Of a stretch of DNA of 64,000 bases, positions 1 to 8,729 are shown one piece after another (within the stretch, counting starts at the first letter, position 1; each line of letters begins with the position of its first letter). The stretch comes from Thiohalocapsa sp. (lineage in GTDB: Bacteria > Pseudomonadota > Gammaproteobacteria > Chromatiales > Chromatiaceae). The notes beneath the pieces were generated by a model. It was given only the letters and a program-made list of their open reading frames with translations, made no database searches and was not told the DNA's origin. The stretch is from the NCBI GenBank assembly GCA_028277725.1, contig JANQFX010000047.1, forward strand, positions 62,001 through 126,000. Reading direction: 5' to 3'. The translations under genes were made by a program, and so were the position numbers.

Positions 1-1
1 C

Positions 2-544
2 TTCGTCGATTACTCACTGCCGGAGCGACAGCTCTCCAAGCTCCGCGAGGGGCAGGAGGTGGCTGTGCGGGTCGCGGCCTACCCCGATGACGTGTTCCAG
101 GGCCGTATCCGCGCCATCAGCCCGAGCGTCGACGAGGGTACCCGCAACGTGCGTATCCGCGCCCAGCTGCCGAATCCGAACGGCCGGCTGCGCCCCGGCA
201 TGTTCGCCAAGGTCGAAACCCTGCTGCCGCGGCGCGAGCGCGTGCTGACGCTGCCGCGCCGGGCGGTGTCCTTCAACACCTACGGCGATTCGGTGTTCGT
301 GATCGAGCCAGCCGAATCGGCCGCGGATGACGATCAGCCGCCCAAACTGACGGTCACGCGCCGACAGATCCGCACCGGCGAGGTCCGCGGCGACGAGGTC
401 GAGATCATCGACGGGCTCGCGGCCGGCGACCGGGTGGTGCTGGCCGGGCACCAGAAGCTGCGCAACGGCGCCGAGGTGCAGATCGTGCCGGATGACGGCG
501 TTGCCCCCCAGACCGCGGACGCCAAGGCGCCGACTGCACCGTGA
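2..544 (+). CDS. RND efflux periplasmic adaptor (membrane fusion protein), 3' part
   Basis: The reading frame is open from the first bases of the window, so the start lies outside it. The visible 180 residues begin with a beta-barrel strand of the type seen in MexC/AcrA adaptors (FVDYSLPERQL), followed by the segment around GRIRAISPSVDEGTRNVRIRA and GRLRPGMFAKVE, which is the conserved end of the barrel domain, and then a membrane-proximal domain. The adaptor links an inner-membrane RND pump to an outer-membrane channel in the periplasm. The stop overlaps the GTG start of the pump gene (GTGA), indicating one operon and translational coupling. The exporter's substrate cannot be told from sequence. 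Confidence 0.93.
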   Translation, partial: FVDYSLPERQLSKLREGQEVAVRVAAYPDDVFQGRIRAISPSVDEGTRNVRIRAQLPNPNGRLRPGMFAKVETLLPRRERVLTLPRRAVSFNTYGDSVFVIEPAESAADDDQPPKLTVTRRQIRTGEVRGDEVEIIDGLAAGDRVVLAGHQKLRNGAEVQIVPDDGVAPQTADAKAPTAP

Positions 545-3500
545 GCTTTACCGACATCTTCATCCGCCGGCCGGTGCTGGCGAGCGTCGTCAGCCTGTTG
601 ATTTTCATCCTCGGGCTGCGCGCGATGCTGGAACTGGAGGTACGCCAGTACCCGGAGACCAAGAACACCGTGGTGACCATCACCACCGCCTACCCGGGCG
701 CGAGCAGCGACCTCGTGCAGGGCTTCATCACGACGCCGCTGCAACAGGCCGTCGCGGAGGCGGACGGAATCGACTACCTGGCTTCCACCAGCACCCAGGG
801 CACGTCCACCATCGAGGCGACGCTGCGCCTCAACTACGACGCCAACGCGGCCATCGCGGAGATCCAGGCGAAGGTCGCGAGTCGGCTCAACGTGCTGCCC
901 GAGGCGGCGCAGAACCCGGTCATCACCTCCACCACGGGCGATGCCACGGCGCTGATGTACCTCGCCTTCTACAGCGAGGACCTCGGTCTGCCGCAGATCA
1001 CCGACTACCTGCTGCGCGTGGTTCAGCCGCAACTCCAGGCCCTGGAGGGCGTGGCCAAGGCGGAGTTGCTCGGCAACCAGACCTATGCCATGCGCATCTG
1101 GCTCGACCCGGACCGCATGGCAGCGCTCGGCGTCTCCGGTGACGAGGTTGCGCAGGTCCTGACTGCGAACAACTACCTCGCCGGCGTCGGCAGCCTGCGC
1201 GGCGACCTGGTGCAGGTGGACCTGTCGACGACCACTGATGTGAGCAACGTCGAAGACTTCACCAACCTCGTCATCCGCGGCGACGGTGACACCCTGGTGC
1301 GTCTGCGCGATATCGCGGAGGTCGAACTCGGCGCCCAGGACTACGACTCGGCGACCCTCTACAAGGGCATCCCGGCCATTTTCATCGGCATCGAACCGAC
1401 GCCGGGCTCCAACCCGCTCACCGTCGCCGCGCGGGTGCAGGAGCTGATGCCTGAGCTGCGCCAGCAGTTCCCGGAGGGGCTCCAGGCGCACGTTCCCTAC
1501 GATGCCAGCGAGTTCATCGAGGAGTCCATCCGCGAGGTCTTCCAAACCCTCGCCGAGGCGGTGCTGATCGTCCTGTTCGTGATCTTCCTGTCCTTGGGCT
1601 CCCTGCGCGCCGCGGTGGTGCCCTCTGTCACCGTTCCGTTGGCCATCGTCGGCGCCGCTTTCCTGATGCTCTTGATGGGCTTCTCCATCAACCTGCTGAC
1701 GCTGCTCGCGCTGGTGCTCGCCATCGGCCTGGTGGTGGACGACGCCATCGTCGTGGTCGAGAACGTGCACCGCCACATCGAGATGGACAAGCCGCGGCTC
1801 CAGGCGGCCCTGGACGCGGCGCGCGAGCTGGCCCTGCCGATCGTCGCCATGACCACCACCCTGGTCGCGGTCTATGCCCCCATCGGCTTCATGGGCGGGT
1901 TGGTAGGCTCTCTGTTCGTCGAGTTCGCCTTCACGCTGGCGGCGGCGGTGCTGATCTCCGGCGTCGTCGCGCTAACCCTCTCGCCGATGATCTCGGCCCG
2001 TGTGCTGGCGCCGGCGGGCCGTCAGGGGCGATTCGAGCAGAAGGTCGAACACTTCTTCGAGGGTCTGTCGCGCGTCTACGCTCGACTGTTGGCCTGGTGG
2101 ATCAGGTATCCGAGCGGCACGGTGCTGGTGGCACTGGTGGTCATCGCCAGCATCGGCGCCATGTACAGCTTCTCTCAGAAGGAACTGGCACCGACAGAGG
2201 ACCAGAGCATCCTGTTCTTCATGTCCACGGCACCGCAGACCGCGACCGTGGACTACAACCAGCGCTACGTGACCCAGTTGCAGCGCGCCTTCGAGCAGGT
2301 GCCGGAGTACCAGGAGAGCTTCATCCTCGCCGGGTTCGGCGGCGACACCGCAACGACCTTCGGCGGCTTCAAAATGCCGCAGCCCTCCGAACGCGAGCGT
2401 TCGCAAATGGAAGTGATGCCACAACTCCAGGGCATGCTCAGCGGCATCGCCGGGTTCGACACCGTCATATTCCCGCGCCCCAGCCTCCCCTCGCCCGGCA
2501 ACGGCATCCCGGTGGAGTTCGTGCTGTTGTCCGACGCCCCCATCGAGGAACTCGCCGACATCGCGGACCAGCTCGTGGGTCAGGCCATGCAGAGCGGCAA
2601 GTTCATGTTTCTGCAAAAGGACATCAAGCTGACCCGCCCGCGCACTGTCATCGAGGTGGATCGGGACATGGCCGGTGACCTCGGCATCGACATGCGCACC
2701 CTCGGCCAGTCCATGGCGTCCATGCTGAACCAAGACTACGTCAACTGGTTTAGTCTCGAGGGGCGCAGTTATCAGGTCATCCCGCAGGTGCGCAACGCGA
2801 GCCGTAACGACTTGGACGCCATCCGCGACTACCAGGTGCAGACCGCCACCGGCGAGCTGGTGCCGCTCGGCACCCTGGTGGATATCCGCCAGGAAGTGGT
2901 GCCCTCAAAGCGGGTTCAGTTCCAGCAGCTCAACGCCGTGACCCTCACCGGTGTCATGATGGTCTCTCTGGGCGAGGCGCTGGATTATCTGGAGACCACC
3001 GCGCGGGAAATTGCGCCGCGCAACGTGCGTTTCGACTACAAGGGCGAATCGCGGCAGTTCAAGCAAGAGGGCGCCGCGCTGGAGGTGACCTTCTTCCTGT
3101 CCATCCTGGTCATCTATCTGGTGCTCGCCGCACAGTTCGAGAGCTGGCGCGACCCCTTCGTCATCCTGACCTCGGTGCCGCTCAGCATCGCCGGCGCCAT
3201 GGCCTTCCTGTTCCTCGGCTTTGCAACCGTCAACATCTACACCCAGGTCGGGCTCATCACCCTGATCGGGCTCATCGCCAAGAACGGCATCCTCATCGTC
3301 GAGTTCGCCAACCAGCTGCGCGAGCGCGACGGGCTCGACAAGCGCGAGGCTGTCATGGAGGCATCGCGCATTCGCTTGAGGCCCATCCTGATGACCACCG
3401 TCTCCATGCTGGTGGCCATGATCCCGCTGCTCACCGCAAGCGGCCCCGGCGCCGTCAGCCGCTTCGATATCGGGCTGGTCATCGCCACGGGACTCGGAAT

Positions 3501-3603
3501 CGGCACCCTCTTCACGCTCTTCATCGTCCCTGGCATGTACGTGCTGCTGGCTTCCCGCCAGACCCAGCGCGAGATCGAGGCCGCGGCCGCCGCAAGGGCT
3601 TGA
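541..3603 (+). CDS. RND family efflux pump, inner-membrane permease
   Basis: The 1020-residue product has the full length of the HAE-1 RND permeases (AcrB/MexB-like, nearest in style to the MexI/MuxB branch). It starts MSFTDIFIRRPVLASV, the typical first transmembrane helix. Two halves each carry a large periplasmic loop followed by a six-helix bundle; the first bundle contains GLVVDDAIVVVENVHRH, with the paired aspartates that relay protons in helix 4. The GTG start is supported by its overlap with the adaptor stop. It should form a trimer in the inner membrane and use the proton gradient to export drugs, solvents or similar compounds. No outer-membrane factor gene follows; it may lie upstream of the window or elsewhere. 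Confidence 0.95.
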   Translation: MSFTDIFIRRPVLASVVSLLIFILGLRAMLELEVRQYPETKNTVVTITTAYPGASSDLVQGFITTPLQQAVAEADGIDYLASTSTQGTSTIEATLRLNYDANAAIAEIQAKVASRLNVLPEAAQNPVITSTTGDATALMYLAFYSEDLGLPQITDYLLRVVQPQLQALEGVAKAELLGNQTYAMRIWLDPDRMAALGVSGDEVAQVLTANNYLAGVGSLRGDLVQVDLSTTTDVSNVEDFTNLVIRGDGDTLVRLRDIAEVELGAQDYDSATLYKGIPAIFIGIEPTPGSNPLTVAARVQELMPELRQQFPEGLQAHVPYDASEFIEESIREVFQTLAEAVLIVLFVIFLSLGSLRAAVVPSVTVPLAIVGAAFLMLLMGFSINLLTLLALVLAIGLVVDDAIVVVENVHRHIEMDKPRLQAALDAARELALPIVAMTTTLVAVYAPIGFMGGLVGSLFVEFAFTLAAAVLISGVVALTLSPMISARVLAPAGRQGRFEQKVEHFFEGLSRVYARLLAWWIRYPSGTVLVALVVIASIGAMYSFSQKELAPTEDQSILFFMSTAPQTATVDYNQRYVTQLQRAFEQVPEYQESFILAGFGGDTATTFGGFKMPQPSERERSQMEVMPQLQGMLSGIAGFDTVIFPRPSLPSPGNGIPVEFVLLSDAPIEELADIADQLVGQAMQSGKFMFLQKDIKLTRPRTVIEVDRDMAGDLGIDMRTLGQSMASMLNQDYVNWFSLEGRSYQVIPQVRNASRNDLDAIRDYQVQTATGELVPLGTLVDIRQEVVPSKRVQFQQLNAVTLTGVMMVSLGEALDYLETTAREIAPRNVRFDYKGESRQFKQEGAALEVTFFLSILVIYLVLAAQFESWRDPFVILTSVPLSIAGAMAFLFLGFATVNIYTQVGLITLIGLIAKNGILIVEFANQLRERDGLDKREAVMEASRIRLRPILMTTVSMLVAMIPLLTASGPGAVSRFDIGLVIATGLGIGTLFTLFIVPGMYVLLASRQTQREIEAAAAARA

Positions 3604-3607
3604 GCCT

Positions 3608-3647
3608 GGGCTTGCGCCCCATCCAAGGGCGCCGGCAGGCCAAGCCC
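3608..3647 (+). terminator. Hairpin just after the RND pump gene
   Basis: GGGCTTG at 3608-3614 pairs with CAAGCCC at 3641-3647, and an inner GCGCCC/GGGCGC pairing extends the stem. It begins four bases after the pump stop codon. There is no long T-run, so it may be an RNA-stabilising hairpin or a weak terminator. Confidence 0.4.
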
Positions 3648-4130
3648 CTCCTGGGAGAGCTTGCGGCGACAGTCGTCGGGTCACCAGGACAGCGTCTTCG
3701 GTATCCGTCGTCGGTGAGTCGTGTAACGGCCCCCGATACGGCTTCGCTTCCGGCGGGTACGGAGACCTCCGCGTCCCTTGAACCGAGATGGAGTCGTTGG
3801 GCGGTCGTCGGGGTGCGTCCGGCGGGCCTGATCCCCAATTGGCCAGCAAGGCACAACGACGCGGAATAGTCACGCTATTCCAATTGGCCTTGGCGATGGG
3901 TACGAGGTGGTGTCCCGCTCCAATTCCGTCAGCTTCAGCCGTGCGCTTGTACGCCTCGGGGGATTCCGGGTTACGCTTGCCGAGGTTCGGGCGTAGGAAA
4001 CCGTGAGTGGTTATCACTCGTTCCGTCGATACCGGCTCCTTTTCGGCCAGCCCAAGCCTGACTGCGGCTCTGACCGGCGCATCGCGAGGTACGCGTCGTC
4101 TCTCGCGGCGAATGCTGCAGCCCTTCTCAT

Positions 4131-4282
4131 GGGGATCTTCAAAAATTGCCATCCTGGCAACTCTTCAAGACGCGAAGCGAAAACGCGGTTTCCGCTTCGT
4201 TTCATTTTTCAAGCGCTTGGGCGCTTGAAAAATGGCGGGGCATCCTGCCCCGCACGGGCACCTCGAATACCTCGAGGTGCCC
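4131..4282 (+). repeat. Multi-hairpin repeat, copy 1 (152 bp)
   Basis: Starts GGGGATCTTCAAAAATTGCC and ends CTCGAGGTGCCC. It matches 12096-12247 over its full length with few differences, and a more diverged copy lies inverted at 15888-16028. Inside are three inverted repeats: TTTTTCAAGCGC with GCGCTTGAAAAA, GGGGCATCCTGCCCC, and GGGCACCTCG with CGAGGTGCCC. It has no coding capacity of note. It could be a REP/MITE-like element or the template of a structured RNA. Confidence 0.8.
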
Positions 4283-4381
4283 TCATCTCCCAGCGGCGCG
4301 CTGCCCCGCAGATGCGCACCGTAGCACCGCTAAACGCGCAACTACACCGCTCGTAATGTCCGTCAGCCGCGCCGCTGCGCG

Positions 4382-4603
4382 TTGACGGCGCATTCCACCC
4401 CCGCTAACCTCCTGTCACAGCTAAACTGTGTGCTCAGGGTGGATTGGATTTCCTTATCCGTCGGCGTCCATCCAGACCCTCCCGAACACGAGCATGAGAT
4501 CGTCCGGTTTATGCATTCGATGGGCCTGATCTTCTGGCTCAAACTGCGCTTCTTTGGACAGGTGTTCTATCTACGAGGCATTCATTATGTCCGGTTCCGT
4601 TGA
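4382..4603 (+). pseudogene. Degenerate fragment of a PPP-type metallophosphoesterase gene
   Basis: From about 4460 the translation VHPDPPEHEHEIVRFM, then LIFWLKLRFFGQVFYLRG, closely follows residues 265-304 of the intact phosphoesterase encoded at 25638-27134 (VHPDTPGQEEDMDRSM, then LIFRLKLRFPERVFYLRG). The GD before VHP is lost and the GNHD metal site reads GIHY. The homology stops shortly afterwards. It is a catalytically dead remnant of a second copy; nothing suggests it is still translated to a purpose. Confidence 0.75.
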
Positions 4604-4984
4604 CCCATCCCTTGGAACCTCTTGTTCCAATCTTCAAACGGCTCATCAAGACCGACCGCCTCCGAGCCGAACAGGTCGATGCGGCTACACTCCTAGGTAG
4701 CGCTGTCGTCGGAACGTCACGAACGTGCCAGACGCATCGGTGCGGAGCCTTCTCGTGATCCAATACGATCGTCGTCTCGGAGAGCTCCGACCTCCGATTG
4801 TCGGCGAGCGCATTGCAACGATTCCCAGGCAGCGAAGGAACAGCGAGGCCCACCCTGGGAACAGGCAGTCCCTCGGCACCTTGACACCTAGTGAGATGGG
4901 CGGACCCATCGCCGTCCGGCGCCGTTGGATTCACCTGGCCGATACACCCCTCCCTCCACCACTGCGATCCTGCGGGTAGAACCT

Positions 4985-5872
4985 ATGTCGAGAAAGCATC
5001 CCATCATCGCTGTCACCGGTTCTTCGGGGGCGGGTACAAGCACCGTCAAGAGAGCCTTGGAGCACATCTTTCACCGCGTCGGCGCCCGTGCGGCATTCAT
5101 CGAAGGCGATAGTTTCCACCGCTACGAGCGTAAGACGATGAAAAAGGAGCTCGCCAAGGCCAAGGAGGAAGGGCGTACGCTGAGCCACTTCGGCCCCGAG
5201 GGCAACCTGTTCGATAAGCAGCTTGAGCTGTTCCGAAGCTACGGCGAGTCGGGAACCGGTCTCCGCCGCTACTACATTCACAACGAGGAGGAAGCGGTTC
5301 GCCACGATGCCAAGCCCGGGACCTTCACCGACTGGGAGCCCATACCGCCGGATACGGACCTGCTATTCTACGAGGGTCTGCATGGCGGCGTCATCGCCGG
5401 CGACATCGACATGGCCGCCGAGGTGGACTTGCTGATTGGCGTCTGTCCGACCATCAACCTCGAATGGGTGCAGAAGATCCATCGAGATACGCGCGACCGC
5501 GGTTACCAACCCGACGTGGTCAAGGAAACGATCTATAGGCGGATGTACGACTATATGCACCACATCCTGCCGCAGTTCTCACACACGCATATCAACTTCC
5601 AGCGCATCCCGCTGACCGACACATCGAACCCATTCGATACCAGCACCATCCCAACCGCGGATCAGAGCCTGGTCATGATCCATTTTCAGAAGCCGAAGCC
5701 CAGCGTTGAGTACAAGCTCGACCTGAAGGGATTGATCGAGGGATGCTCGATCACCGGCTTCAACACGATGGTGATCCCGGGCGGGAAGATGATGTACGCG
5801 ATGGAGCTGATCCTGACCGAGCGTATCATGGAGCTGATGCAACGCCGCGGCCACCTGGATCGCAGCGATTGA
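4985..5872 (+). CDS. prk: Phosphoribulokinase (Calvin cycle)
   Basis: Encodes 295 residues, the usual length for the octameric bacterial (class I) enzyme. It phosphorylates ribulose 5-phosphate with ATP to ribulose 1,5-bisphosphate, the acceptor for RuBisCO. The N-terminus carries the P-loop ITVTG-like motif AVTGSSGAGTSTVKRAL, followed by FIEGDSFHRYER and the conserved FYEGLHGG segment with catalytic acidic residues. The ATG at 4985 gives the standard start MSRKHPIIAV; a longer frame opens at 4925 but its extra 20 residues do not look like the family. No RuBisCO or cbb gene is adjacent, so prk stands alone here, as in several purple bacteria. Confidence 0.97.
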   Translation: MSRKHPIIAVTGSSGAGTSTVKRALEHIFHRVGARAAFIEGDSFHRYERKTMKKELAKAKEEGRTLSHFGPEGNLFDKQLELFRSYGESGTGLRRYYIHNEEEAVRHDAKPGTFTDWEPIPPDTDLLFYEGLHGGVIAGDIDMAAEVDLLIGVCPTINLEWVQKIHRDTRDRGYQPDVVKETIYRRMYDYMHHILPQFSHTHINFQRIPLTDTSNPFDTSTIPTADQSLVMIHFQKPKPSVEYKLDLKGLIEGCSITGFNTMVIPGGKMMYAMELILTERIMELMQRRGHLDRSD

Positions 5873-5969
5873 TTCGATCACCCCGCGGGCGGATACACAC
5901 AGCGGACCATCGGCCTTCCCGGGGCGATCTGGTCGGACTTACCGGTCTCGAGGTTGTCGAGGCTCGGCA

Positions 5970-6485
5970 CTAGCTGCCTTGCCAGTGGGCCGACGGCACC
6001 AGCGGTTTCAATGCATCAGCCAGGCCCATCATGTTCTCGTAGTCTTCCAGTCGGATGCCCCGATCGTCGGTGCGCATGATCTGGATGTGGCGGATCCGGC
6101 CGCGCCTGCGGAAGACGCGTATCGCAGCGATGTCGCCGCGGTGCAGGACACTGCGCCCATCGCCGGTCTCAAAATGCACCTCCGCGTCACCGATACGCAG
6201 CAGGTGCCGGACCGCAAGTCGGCGATAGCGACGGTGGCGGGCGTAGCCGATGACGTTGATCAGCACCAGGAAGCCAAGCACCGACCATAGCAGTACGTCG
6301 TTGTAGGTCTCGGGGTGTTGGCCGTGGGCCAAGACGATGACGGCGGCAAGGAGAAGGCTGAGCACCGCGCCGACAGCCTGATTGCGGCTGCGCCGGCGCA
6401 GCGCGTCGGCGCCCACCCTGAACACCGCACCTTGCCCGCGCGTCGGCCCGGTTTCGCCAACGCTTCCCCCACCCTGCTTGCTCAC
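5970..6485 (-). CDS. Small membrane protein of unknown function, coupled to the broken CorC gene
   Basis: Encodes 171 residues with a basic N-terminus, two transmembrane segments (about residues 35-55 and 64-82) and a cytoplasmic C-terminal half rich in beta-like stretches (VHFETGDGRSVLHRGDIAAI), which might be a PH-like domain. I do not recognise the family. Its GTG start overlaps the stop of the upstream CorC-type gene (GTGA), so it was evidently translated in a coupled fashion with that transporter and may be an accessory subunit. Since the upstream gene now carries two lesions, expression of this gene may be reduced. Confidence 0.6.
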   Translation of the reverse strand: MSKQGGGSVGETGPTRGQGAVFRVGADALRRRSRNQAVGAVLSLLLAAVIVLAHGQHPETYNDVLLWSVLGFLVLINVIGYARHRRYRRLAVRHLLRIGDAEVHFETGDGRSVLHRGDIAAIRVFRRRGRIRHIQIMRTDDRGIRLEDYENMMGLADALKPLVPSAHWQGS

Positions 6486-7793
6486 TGCGACTCTGCGCGC
6501 ACGCGCAGCACGGTACGCTCGTCGCTCTCTTCGACCACAAAGCGGTAGCCTTCCTCGATGATCGCGTCACCCGTCCTGGCAAGCCGCCGCAGCCTGGCGC
6601 TGACAAAGCCCCCGATGGTGTGGGCCTCGGTCAATGGCAGTTTGATGTGTAGTATGTCGTTGATCTCGGACAAGGGCGCGCGTCCACTCATGCGAAAACG
6701 GGCTTCGCCGTCCGGCTCGATGACGTAGTGTCTCTTGGACCGATATTCGTCGAAGTCGTAACCGACATCGATGTCCCCAACGACCTCCTCGAAGACGTCC
6801 TCCATCGTCAGGATACCGATGCCGGAGCCGAACTCGTCGATATGGAAGCGCGCGTGCCGCGCCCCTGGAAGAACTGGAACAGCTCATCCACGCGTAGGGT
6901 TGGTGGGACGAAATGGGCTGGCCGCAGGATGCTCTCGATGTCGAGCTCATCCAGGTCGGCACCGCCGCGGACCAGCCGCAACACGTCTTCGGAGTGGATG
7001 AAGCCGATGACGTTGTCCCAATGGTCGCGATAGACGGGGACCCGGGGATGGCGATATTCGCGGAACGTCTTCACCAACTCGTGGATCGACTGGTCGGCGT
7101 CCAGCAAGCACAGGCGCGGGCTGGGTGTCATGATGTGGGACACGTCCGTTTGCGACGCTTCGAGCAGGTTGTCGATCAACACCCGCTCGGACGCATCGAT
7201 GATGCCGGTTGCCTCGCCCTCCTCGAGTAAGGTCTTGAGTTCGTCCGGCTTCAAGATGTTCGCACGGCCGACGCTCTCTCCCACAAGCCTGGTGGTGACC
7301 CGGTCTGCGACTGCTCTCACAGCTTCGCGCAACGGCGTCACAATATAGATCCAGCGAGGCAGGATGCGTGCGCTGACATTTCGTGCGAAGCCCATCGGAT
7401 GATTCACCGCGATGGTCTTGGGGGTCACCTCCCCGATCAGCAGGAGGAGCGGAACCATGACCAGGATGTTGATCCAACCGGCATCCTGCCCGAACAGGAT
7501 CAACAGCATCGCCGCCATGTTTGCCGATGACGCGATGTTGACCAGCTCATTGCCGCACAAGATCGAGATGATCAGCCGCCGCGGTTCGTCCAGCATCGCG
7601 TGGATGCCCTCGGAATGCGGGTCTCGGCGGTACCGCAGCTGCTGGAGGTTCGTTCGGCTAAGCGAGAAGAGCGCGGTCTCGGAGCCAAAGAAGACAGCAG
7701 AACTGAGCAACAAGATCGCCTGCAACACGCCGCGCACGATCAGTTCTACGTTCCAAGCGACGGTTTCTCTACGTTCCAAGCGACGGTTTCCAT
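6482..7793 (-). pseudogene. CorC/CNNM-type magnesium/cobalt transporter gene with two frame-disrupting lesions
   Basis: The 5' frame encodes the DUF21 membrane domain (FFGSETALFSLSRTNLQQL), EVTPKT and the first part of the CBS pair up to VDELFQFFQ. It then runs out of frame near 6862-6865, where the minus strand has GGGG and one more G would restore the frame. The other frame continues with FHIDEFGSGIGILTMEDVFE and the CorC_HlyC domain down to 6482. In addition, a 23-bp tandem duplication at 7747-7792 separates the natural ATG (7793-7791) from the body: from that ATG only 15 codons are read before TAG. An in-frame GTG inside the membrane segment or a long upstream extension could partly rescue initiation. 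Two independent lesions argue for a real pseudogene, although the first alone could be a sequencing error. An intact paralogue is at 14075-15355. Confidence 0.85.
7747..7792. repeat. 23-bp tandem duplication across the CorC start codon
   Basis: TACGTTCCAAGCGACGGTTT occurs at 7747-7766 and again at 7770-7789 with a period of 23 bp. Because 23 is not a multiple of three, the duplication places the ATG at 7793 out of frame with the CorC/CNNM coding sequence. Confidence 0.9.
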
Positions 7794-7939
7794 GGCGATG
7801 ACCGGACGGGGTGTGGCCTATGGGATCACCGGCCGCTTCTCTTAGGGTCTGCGGCCGGGGCCAGTGGACGTCTGCATCGCGAGCGCGCGACGCCATCGCT
7901 GCGCCGGTCGACGGGAGCGGTCGCCGGTCAGTGGGACAA

Positions 7940-7957
7940 TGTTACAACTGTGTTACG
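7940..7957 (-). promoter_or_regulatory. Candidate Pho box A, upstream of the broken CorC gene
   Basis: On the minus strand the half-sites CGTAACA and TGTAACA are separated by four bases (11-bp period). They lie about 150 bp upstream of the CorC ATG and point toward it. The TGTAAC form is a known variant of the PhoB half-site in proteobacteria; binding is inferred. Confidence 0.5.
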
Positions 7958-7962
7958 AAGAT

Positions 7963-8021
7963 CGCTACAGGAATTCCTTGTACAAGGAATGCGCCGCTAC
8001 CGCAGGACGGTCCCTGTAGCG
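7963..8021. other. Nested inverted repeat with a perfect 18-bp palindrome
   Basis: CGCTACAGG (7963-7971) pairs with CCTGTAGCG (8013-8021). Directly inside it is the perfect palindrome ATTCCTTGTACAAGGAAT (7973-7990). It sits in the 370-bp gap between the CorC gene and the next small gene and could be a dimeric repressor operator or a cruciform element. The rest of 7794-8164 shows no other gene. Confidence 0.5.
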
Positions 8022-8164
8022 AGCCTCGACCCGACGTTGAGCCATATCGTTCGGCACGTGGTCGCCATCGCCGAGTCGACGCGATAGTGTTCGTCTATTC
8101 GTATCCCGTCCGTGCGCTGCACTCTCCGCACGTCGATCGGCTACGCCAAGGCGAACAGTCTCCC

Positions 8165-8308
8165 TCATCTGGGCAAGAGCATCATGGCCCAGAGCATTGC
8201 GGCCATTACCCCCAGGATGGTCGCATTTGTAACCACTGCCATCAGCATGAAAACATCTGACGAGCAGGCGCGACAGAACTGCGCAAACTGTCCCGTTATT
8301 GCACTCAT
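8165..8308 (-). CDS. 47-residue membrane peptide, unknown function
   Basis: A short gene with a near-perfect Shine-Dalgarno (AGGAGG at 8321-8316, seven bases before ATG). The product starts MSAITGQFAQFCRAC, has a single hydrophobic helix (about residues 19-45, rich in Met, Ala, Leu and Val) and ends LLPR. The three polar N-terminal turns include CRAC, two cysteines three apart, which may bind a metal or form a disulfide. It stands alone. Transcription is away from the tandem-hairpin terminator at 8652-8724. I do not recognise a family. The strong ribosome site and clear membrane design make it a believable gene. Confidence 0.6.
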   Translation of the reverse strand: MSAITGQFAQFCRACSSDVFMLMAVVTNATILGVMAAMLWAMMLLPR

Positions 8309-8323
8309 CTCATTACCTCCTCC

Positions 8324-8651
8324 GCCTCTTGGTCATGGTTTGAGGCCGTTGAGAGCTTCTTTCTCCGTTCGGCCCGCGACAAAGGGCCTCCTTGCCTCCT
8401 ATTGGTAGGTTCTCGCAGTTTCGAAACTATCTCACGCCTGATGCTTCAGTGCGGAGATCTGCACGCCTCTCGCATCAACCATTTATCAAATGACTTGGCG
8501 GAAACTAGACTCACGGTTCGTTCATTTGGAACAACCGCCGAGTCAGCTCGCCTTTCCGGAGTAGAGAAAACGGTGTCTGGGGAAACGCTGATCTGTCGGC
8601 GCTTCCCGCACAGGGCAAGCTGCCCTGACATTCTTGGCGACGTAATCCACT
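8324..8651. other. Intergenic stretch with no gene seen
   Basis: Lies upstream of the 47-residue peptide gene. Short frames occur but none has a ribosome site or recognisable product. It probably holds the promoter of the small gene; no specific promoter motif is convincing. Confidence 0.4.
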
Positions 8652-8724
8652 GAGAAAGAGGGGAAGCGACAACCACGCTTTTCGCTTCCCTGCCGATTTC
8701 GCCGCCGATGGCGAATAATCGGCA
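8652..8724 (-). terminator. Tandem hairpin terminator after the 147-residue secreted protein gene
   Basis: Reading on the minus strand just past the stop, TGCCGATTATTCGCC pairs with GGCGAAATCGGCA (8724-8691, one bulged base). A second stem, GGGAAGCG with CGCTTCCC (8690-8661), is followed by the T-rich TCTTTCTC. This is a good intrinsic terminator. Confidence 0.65.
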
Positions 8725-8729
8725 TCTGC

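Larger units (their letters stand above)
3649..4984. other. Long non-coding, decayed stretch between the efflux operon and prk
   Basis: About 1.3 kb without a convincing intact gene. It contains a multi-hairpin repeat (4131-4282) and a degenerate phosphatase-gene fragment (4382-4603). The remainder (3649-4130 and 4604-4984) has short open frames on both strands, but none has both a good ribosome-binding site and a recognisable product. The mixture looks like an eroded accessory segment. Confidence 0.6.

Noticed and set aside
334..1776. 480-codon frame antisense to the RND pump gene
   Set aside because: High G+C keeps the opposite frame open; the product is a His/Asp/Arg-rich string without domains, while the plus strand encodes a clear RND permease.
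2905..4152. 415-codon minus-strand frame reaching into the gap after the RND operon
   Set aside because: It starts in the 152-bp repeat and overlaps the pump gene; no ribosome site or family sequence. I also considered a group II intron remnant here but found no domain V-like structure.
4604..4984. Possible insertion-sequence remnant upstream of prk
   Set aside because: Short frames with Arg-rich translations on both strands; no transposase motif or terminal inverted repeat could be recognised.
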